Assembly (NCBI GenBank): GCA_013695885.1
Contig: JACCZP010000223.1
Coordinates: forward strand, 1 to 17,396
DNA length: 17,396 bases
Source: Thermoleophilaceae bacterium
GTDB lineage: Bacteria; Actinomycetota; Thermoleophilia; Solirubrobacterales; Thermoleophilaceae
Direction of reading: 5' to 3'
In this document: positions 14,265-17,396 of the stretch, in pieces
How positions within the stretch are numbered: position 1 is the stretch's first letter
How the letters are laid out: every line of letters begins with the position of its first letter
The notes under the pieces: generated by a model
Seen by the model: only the letters and a program-made list of their open reading frames with translations
The model's database searches: none
Told to the model about the DNA's origin: nothing
Translations under genes and position numbers: made by a program

Positions 14265-17120
14265 GTGAGCGACGTTTTCGTCTCCTACTCCCGAAAGGAC
14301 GCCTCGTCCGTCCGCCGGTTGCACGACGCCCTGGAGCGCGCCGGCAAGGAGGCCTGGGTCGACTGGCAGGGCATCGCGCCGACCGCGGACTGGATGGCCG
14401 AGATCTACCGCGCGATCGAGGACGCGGACACGTTCTTGTTCGTCCTGAGCCCCGAGTCGGTCGCGTCGGAGGTCTGCGTGCGGGAGCTCGCCCACGCCGC
14501 CGAGCACAACAAGCGAATCGTGCCGATCCTGCGCCGCGCGGTCGACCCGAAGGCGGTGCCGGGGCCGGCGGCGCGCCACCAGTGGATCTCGTTCGAGTCG
14601 GACGAGCGCTTCGACGAGGCGTTCGCCGTCCTCGTGGGAGCGCTCGAGCGCGACCCCGACTGGGTCGCCTCGCACACCCACTGGCTGCGCCGCGCCCTCG
14701 ACTGGGAGCGGTCGGGTCGCGACGACAGCAAGCTCCTCCGGGGAGGCGACCTGGCCTCGGCGGAGGGGTGGCTCGCCCGCCGGGGCGCGGACACGAGGCC
14801 CGAGCCGACCGCGCTCCACAACGAGTACGTGCACGCCAGCCGGCGCGGCGCCTCACGCAGGCAGCGCCGGACGACGGTCGCGATCGCCGCGGCGCTCGTG
14901 GTCTCCATAGCGCTCGGCGCCTTGGCGCTCGTGCAGCGCAACGCGGCGAACACGCAGACGCAGATCGCGAGGTCGCAGGCCCTGACCGCGCGGGCCGAGG
15001 TCCTCCTCTCCCGGGATCCTCGCCTGAGCATGCTCCTGGCCGAGCAAGCGCTCCGCACCTCCGACACCGCGGAGGCCGGGGCGATCCTGCGCAAGGCGCT
15101 CGGCCGCGCCGAGCAGCTCCTCGTCACCCACAACCACGGGAGCGACGCGCGCAGCGCGGCGTTCAGCGGCGACGGCGCGCGGGTGATCAGCGCGGGATCG
15201 GACGGCACCGCTCAGCTCTGGGACGCACGCAGCGGCCGTGTCCTTCAGACCTTCCGCGGCCACGTGAAGACCCGGCTTCCCACCGACGTCGGCGTCCGCG
15301 ACGCCGATCTCAGCCCGGACGGCTCGCGGGCCCTGACCGCCGGATCCGACAAGACGATCCGGCTCTGGGACACGGCGACGGGCAGGGAGCTCAAGGTGGT
15401 ACGTCTCCCGCGCGGCCTGGAGGGTCCCAATGCGGTCGAGTTCAGCCGCGACGGCCGGCGAATCCTCGCCACGACCTTCCAGCGGGTGTACATCGCCGAC
15501 GCTCGCTCCACTCGCCTCGAGGTGACCATCCGGCTGAGGGGCGAGCCGAGCGACGCCGCCTTCAGCCCCGACGGGACGAAGGTGGTCGCCGCGACGGACT
15601 CGAGCGATCCACCCACGATCTGGGACGCTGGGAGCGGCCGGCGCCTCCGGAGGCTCCGGCGAGCACCGGACAGCCTCTCGGATTCCTACAGCGCCTCGTT
15701 CAGCCCCGACGGGACGCAGGTGATCAGCGCGAGCCAGGACGCCTCCGCCCGGGTCTGGGACGCGACGAGCGGCCGGCTCCTCAGGACGATCGGCGAGGGA
15801 ACCGGCGCCTACGACGCCTCCTTCAGCCCGGACGGGAGGCACGTCGTGACCGCGGGCGACCGAACCGTGAAGGTGTGGAGGGACGGACGGCTCGTCCACA
15901 CGATCAGGGGTCACACGGATGCCGTCAGAAGCGCCGACTTCGACCCGGGCGGTGCGCGAGTGCTCACGGCGAGCACCGACGACACCGTTCGCATATGGGA
16001 TCCCGCGCAGGGCGATCCGACCGTTCTGCGCCGCCTCCGCCGCGGACGCGCGCCGGTGACACTCCAGAGCGCCACCTTCTCCCGTGACGCCACGCGGCTC
16101 GTCACGGCCGGATCCGAGGCGACGGCTCTCGTGTGGGGCGTCGGCGGCGGAGCGCCGCGCACGGCGCTCCTCGGCGCTCGAGACAGGGAGAGCTCCGGGG
16201 CCACCGTGTCGCCCGGCACCATCGAGGACGCCGCCGTCGACCCCAGCGGCCGATTGGTCGTGACGGCGGGCAGGCCGGGCACTCGCACCAACTCGCGGAT
16301 ATGGAGCGCGGCCGGCGGCGAGGTGGTGCGCGAGCTCCGCCACCCGCCCGACATACCGGGCACGCAGGCCTCGGACCACAGCGCTGCGTTCAGCGCCGAC
16401 GGCCAGGTGGTCCTGACGGCTGGTCCGAAATCCGCACGCATCTGGGACACGAGCAGCGGTCGGATGCTCCGTGAGCTGCGCGACCAGGGCTCCGCGCTGG
16501 TCATGGAGAAGGCGCGACTGCGTCCCGATGGTCGCGCCGTGCTCACGGTGAGCGACGATGGCGTTCGCGTCTGGGACGTCCCCGGGGGTCGAGTCGTCCG
16601 CCGGATCGCTCACCCCGGGAGGGTGGGCGACGCCGCCTTCAGCCCTGACGGCGCGAGGGTCGTCACCACGAGCTCGGACCGGACGGCGCGGGTCTGGGAC
16701 TCGCGAACCGGCGCGCTCGTGATGGTGCTTCGCAGCCGCACTCCCCTCGAGGGGGCGGAGCTCGGGCCGGGCGGAGAGGTCGCGGCGACGGTGAGCAACA
16801 CCCCATTACGGGGGAGCGGCCGCTACCTCACGGACGATGGAGCGGTCGCGTCGTCGCTGGCCTCCGACGCCACGGTCCGCCTATGGGACGTCGCGAGCGG
16901 CCAGACGGTCGACGTCCTAAGCGGGCACGAGGGTGGACTGGGCGCGTCGGCTCCTCCGGCCCTCAGCCGCGACGGCTCGCGACTCGCCACGAGCGACGAC
17001 GGGACCGTGCGGATCTCGCCTTGCGAGCTGTGCCGCGCGCGCTCGGAGCTGCTCCGGCTGGTCCGCATCCGGGCCGGGTCGCTGTCACCGGCCGAGCGGC
17101 GGGAGTACGTGGCCGGGTAG
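14265..17120 (+). CDS. TIR domain - transmembrane - WD40 repeat protein
   Basis: 951 residues from GTG 14265, with AAGGAG 5 nt upstream. The TIR domain (about 1-128) starts DVFVSYSRKDAS and has LFVLSPESVASEVCVREL; the C71-x-x-E74 pattern matches the catalytic glutamate of NAD-cleaving TIR domains. A conserved linker (about 138-200, with LRGGDLASAEGWL) leads to one transmembrane helix (about 204-222) and an Ala-rich helical region (225-285). About 14 WD40 repeats follow (286-935), most with FSPDG and a W-D ending, enough for two seven-bladed propellers. It ends with a Cys-x-x-Cys tail (SPCELCRARSELL). By architecture it is a membrane-anchored sensor with a cytoplasmic TIR effector, possibly an immune or regulated-death protein. 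No NTPase domain is present. Function is inference. Confidence 0.9.
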   Translation: MSDVFVSYSRKDASSVRRLHDALERAGKEAWVDWQGIAPTADWMAEIYRAIEDADTFLFVLSPESVASEVCVRELAHAAEHNKRIVPILRRAVDPKAVPGPAARHQWISFESDERFDEAFAVLVGALERDPDWVASHTHWLRRALDWERSGRDDSKLLRGGDLASAEGWLARRGADTRPEPTALHNEYVHASRRGASRRQRRTTVAIAAALVVSIALGALALVQRNAANTQTQIARSQALTARAEVLLSRDPRLSMLLAEQALRTSDTAEAGAILRKALGRAEQLLVTHNHGSDARSAAFSGDGARVISAGSDGTAQLWDARSGRVLQTFRGHVKTRLPTDVGVRDADLSPDGSRALTAGSDKTIRLWDTATGRELKVVRLPRGLEGPNAVEFSRDGRRILATTFQRVYIADARSTRLEVTIRLRGEPSDAAFSPDGTKVVAATDSSDPPTIWDAGSGRRLRRLRRAPDSLSDSYSASFSPDGTQVISASQDASARVWDATSGRLLRTIGEGTGAYDASFSPDGRHVVTAGDRTVKVWRDGRLVHTIRGHTDAVRSADFDPGGARVLTASTDDTVRIWDPAQGDPTVLRRLRRGRAPVTLQSATFSRDATRLVTAGSEATALVWGVGGGAPRTALLGARDRESSGATVSPGTIEDAAVDPSGRLVVTAGRPGTRTNSRIWSAAGGEVVRELRHPPDIPGTQASDHSAAFSADGQVVLTAGPKSARIWDTSSGRMLRELRDQGSALVMEKARLRPDGRAVLTVSDDGVRVWDVPGGRVVRRIAHPGRVGDAAFSPDGARVVTTSSDRTARVWDSRTGALVMVLRSRTPLEGAELGPGGEVAATVSNTPLRGSGRYLTDDGAVASSLASDATVRLWDVASGQTVDVLSGHEGGLGASAPPALSRDGSRLATSDDGTVRISPCELCRARSELLRLVRIRAGSLSPAERREYVAG

Positions 17121-17124
17121 TGCT

Positions 17125-17193
17125 GCGGCGCTCCGCCGCCGACGTGCTTGAGGCTGGCCGCCGTCGGCACGGGTAATCCCCGCATCCAGCGGG
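17125..17193. other. Intergenic hairpins after the TIR-WD40 gene
   Basis: Two small perfect hairpins lie downstream of the TAG at 17118-17120: GCGGCG-CTC-CGCCGC at 17125-17139 and CCCGC-ATCCA-GCGGG at 17179-17193. Neither has a T-tract on the + strand, so they are weak terminator candidates at best. The second reads into TTTT-adjacent sequence only on the - strand. Confidence 0.25.
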
Positions 17194-17236
17194 AAAACGG
17201 CGCCTTCGCGCGTGGGTCATAGAGGGCCGCGACCAC

Positions 17237-17242
17237 TAGAAT
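17237..17242 (+). promoter_or_regulatory. Candidate -10 box near the window end
   Basis: TAGAAT is the closest match to the TATAAT-like consensus in this part of the window. It lies 18 nt before GTG 17261 and could drive the genes at the right edge. Confidence 0.4.
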
Positions 17243-17260
17243 CGGGTGTGCTCGCTCCCC

Positions 17261-17374
17261 GTGTCGGAGGCGGTTCCGTCCGAGCCGGAGGGCACCATCG
17301 TCGGTCCGTTCGGCTGGCTCATCCGGTCGCTTCGGGCCATCCGTGGAGAGAGCTTCCGAGGGGGAAGACGATGA
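17261..17374 (+). CDS. Possible 37-residue ORF overlapping the next gene
   Basis: From GTG 17261 the frame reads MSEAVPSEPEGTIVG and continues to TGA 17372-17374, 37 residues with mostly G or C at third codon positions. The stop overlaps the ATG at 17371 as ATGA, typical of coupled genes. A -10 box TAGAAT lies upstream. There is no Shine-Dalgarno, and a frame of this length can occur by chance, so the call is tentative. It could be a small protein or a leader peptide for the next gene. Confidence 0.35.
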   Translation: MSEAVPSEPEGTIVGPFGWLIRSLRAIRGESFRGGRR

Positions 17375-17396
17375 CCGTGACCCACAGCGCCGCCGA
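17371..17396 (+). CDS. 5' end of a gene, product unknown
   Basis: ATG 17371 begins MTVTHSAA and runs off the window. GAGGGGGAAG lies 4-5 nt upstream, a strong Shine-Dalgarno. Eight codons are too few to name a product. Confidence 0.55.

Noticed and set aside
14853..16613. 586-codon - strand open frame inside the TIR-WD40 gene
   Set aside because: It mirrors the WD40 coding strand; the + frame has recognisable repeats throughout and the - frame shows no domain.
15120..17000. Recurring short motifs in the WD40 region as DNA tandem repeats or a CRISPR array
   Set aside because: The similarity is at protein level (FSPDG and W-D blocks); spacing and nucleotide sequence vary, with no identical direct repeats or spacers.

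Overview
The window comes from a GC-rich, high-GC3 bacterium. Gene content (a primary sigma factor of actinobacterial type, many GTG starts, TANNNT -10 boxes directly in front of start codons, tRNA genes without encoded CCA, a zinc-type L33) points to Actinomycetota. SecE with a long basic-then-acidic N-terminal extension and L10 with a long acidic tail make me favour the class Thermoleophilia (Solirubrobacterales or Gaiellales relatives). That placement is inference, not read from a marker phylogeny.

Layout. Bases 1-701 hold the 3' part of an osmoprotectant (glycine betaine/choline type) substrate-binding protein on the + strand. Facing it on the - strand is a translation and transcription cluster, in transcription order rpmG (4516), secE, nusG, rplK, rplA, an L10-type leader, rplJ and rplL (ending 713). 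Upstream of it, also on the - strand, lie a small secreted six-cysteine protein, tRNA-Thr(GGT) and tRNA-Tyr(GTA), and then the housekeeping sigma factor gene (6730-5567). Divergent from sigma is folE2 (GTP cyclohydrolase IB), which converges on a pgsA / small membrane protein pair. A lipoprotein gene (8952-9911, +) converges on tRNA-Thr(CGT), whose 5' end overlaps the stop codon of an unusual Ser/Thr kinase-like gene. Further upstream on the - strand are holB and tmk, overlapping by GTGA. Divergent from tmk is a + strand run: an NAD-dependent sugar epimerase, a 65-aa single-pass membrane protein, and a 951-aa TIR - transmembrane - WD40 protein. The window ends in a short ORF and the first codons of another gene.

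How the parts work together. Most of the window is core machinery: ribosomal proteins, NusG, SecE, tRNAs, SigA, delta-prime, thymidylate kinase, phospholipid synthesis and pterin synthesis. The accessory element most worth study is the TIR-TM-WD40 protein at 14265-17120. It has a complete TIR domain with the conserved Cys-x-x-Glu, one membrane span, and about 14 WD40 repeats, enough for two seven-bladed propellers. The architecture resembles membrane-anchored NAD-cleaving signalling or immune proteins, but this copy has no NTPase domain and no recognised defence neighbours. I see no other convincing new multi-gene system.

Two sequence-level patterns stand out. Six first-in-transcript genes have a TANNNT -10 box only 6-10 nt before the start codon, implying leaderless transcripts, and this decides the starts of folE2 and tmk. 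The stop codon of the kinase-like gene is formed by bases 8-10 of the neighbouring tRNA-Thr, and its last codons contain that tRNA's predicted promoter.
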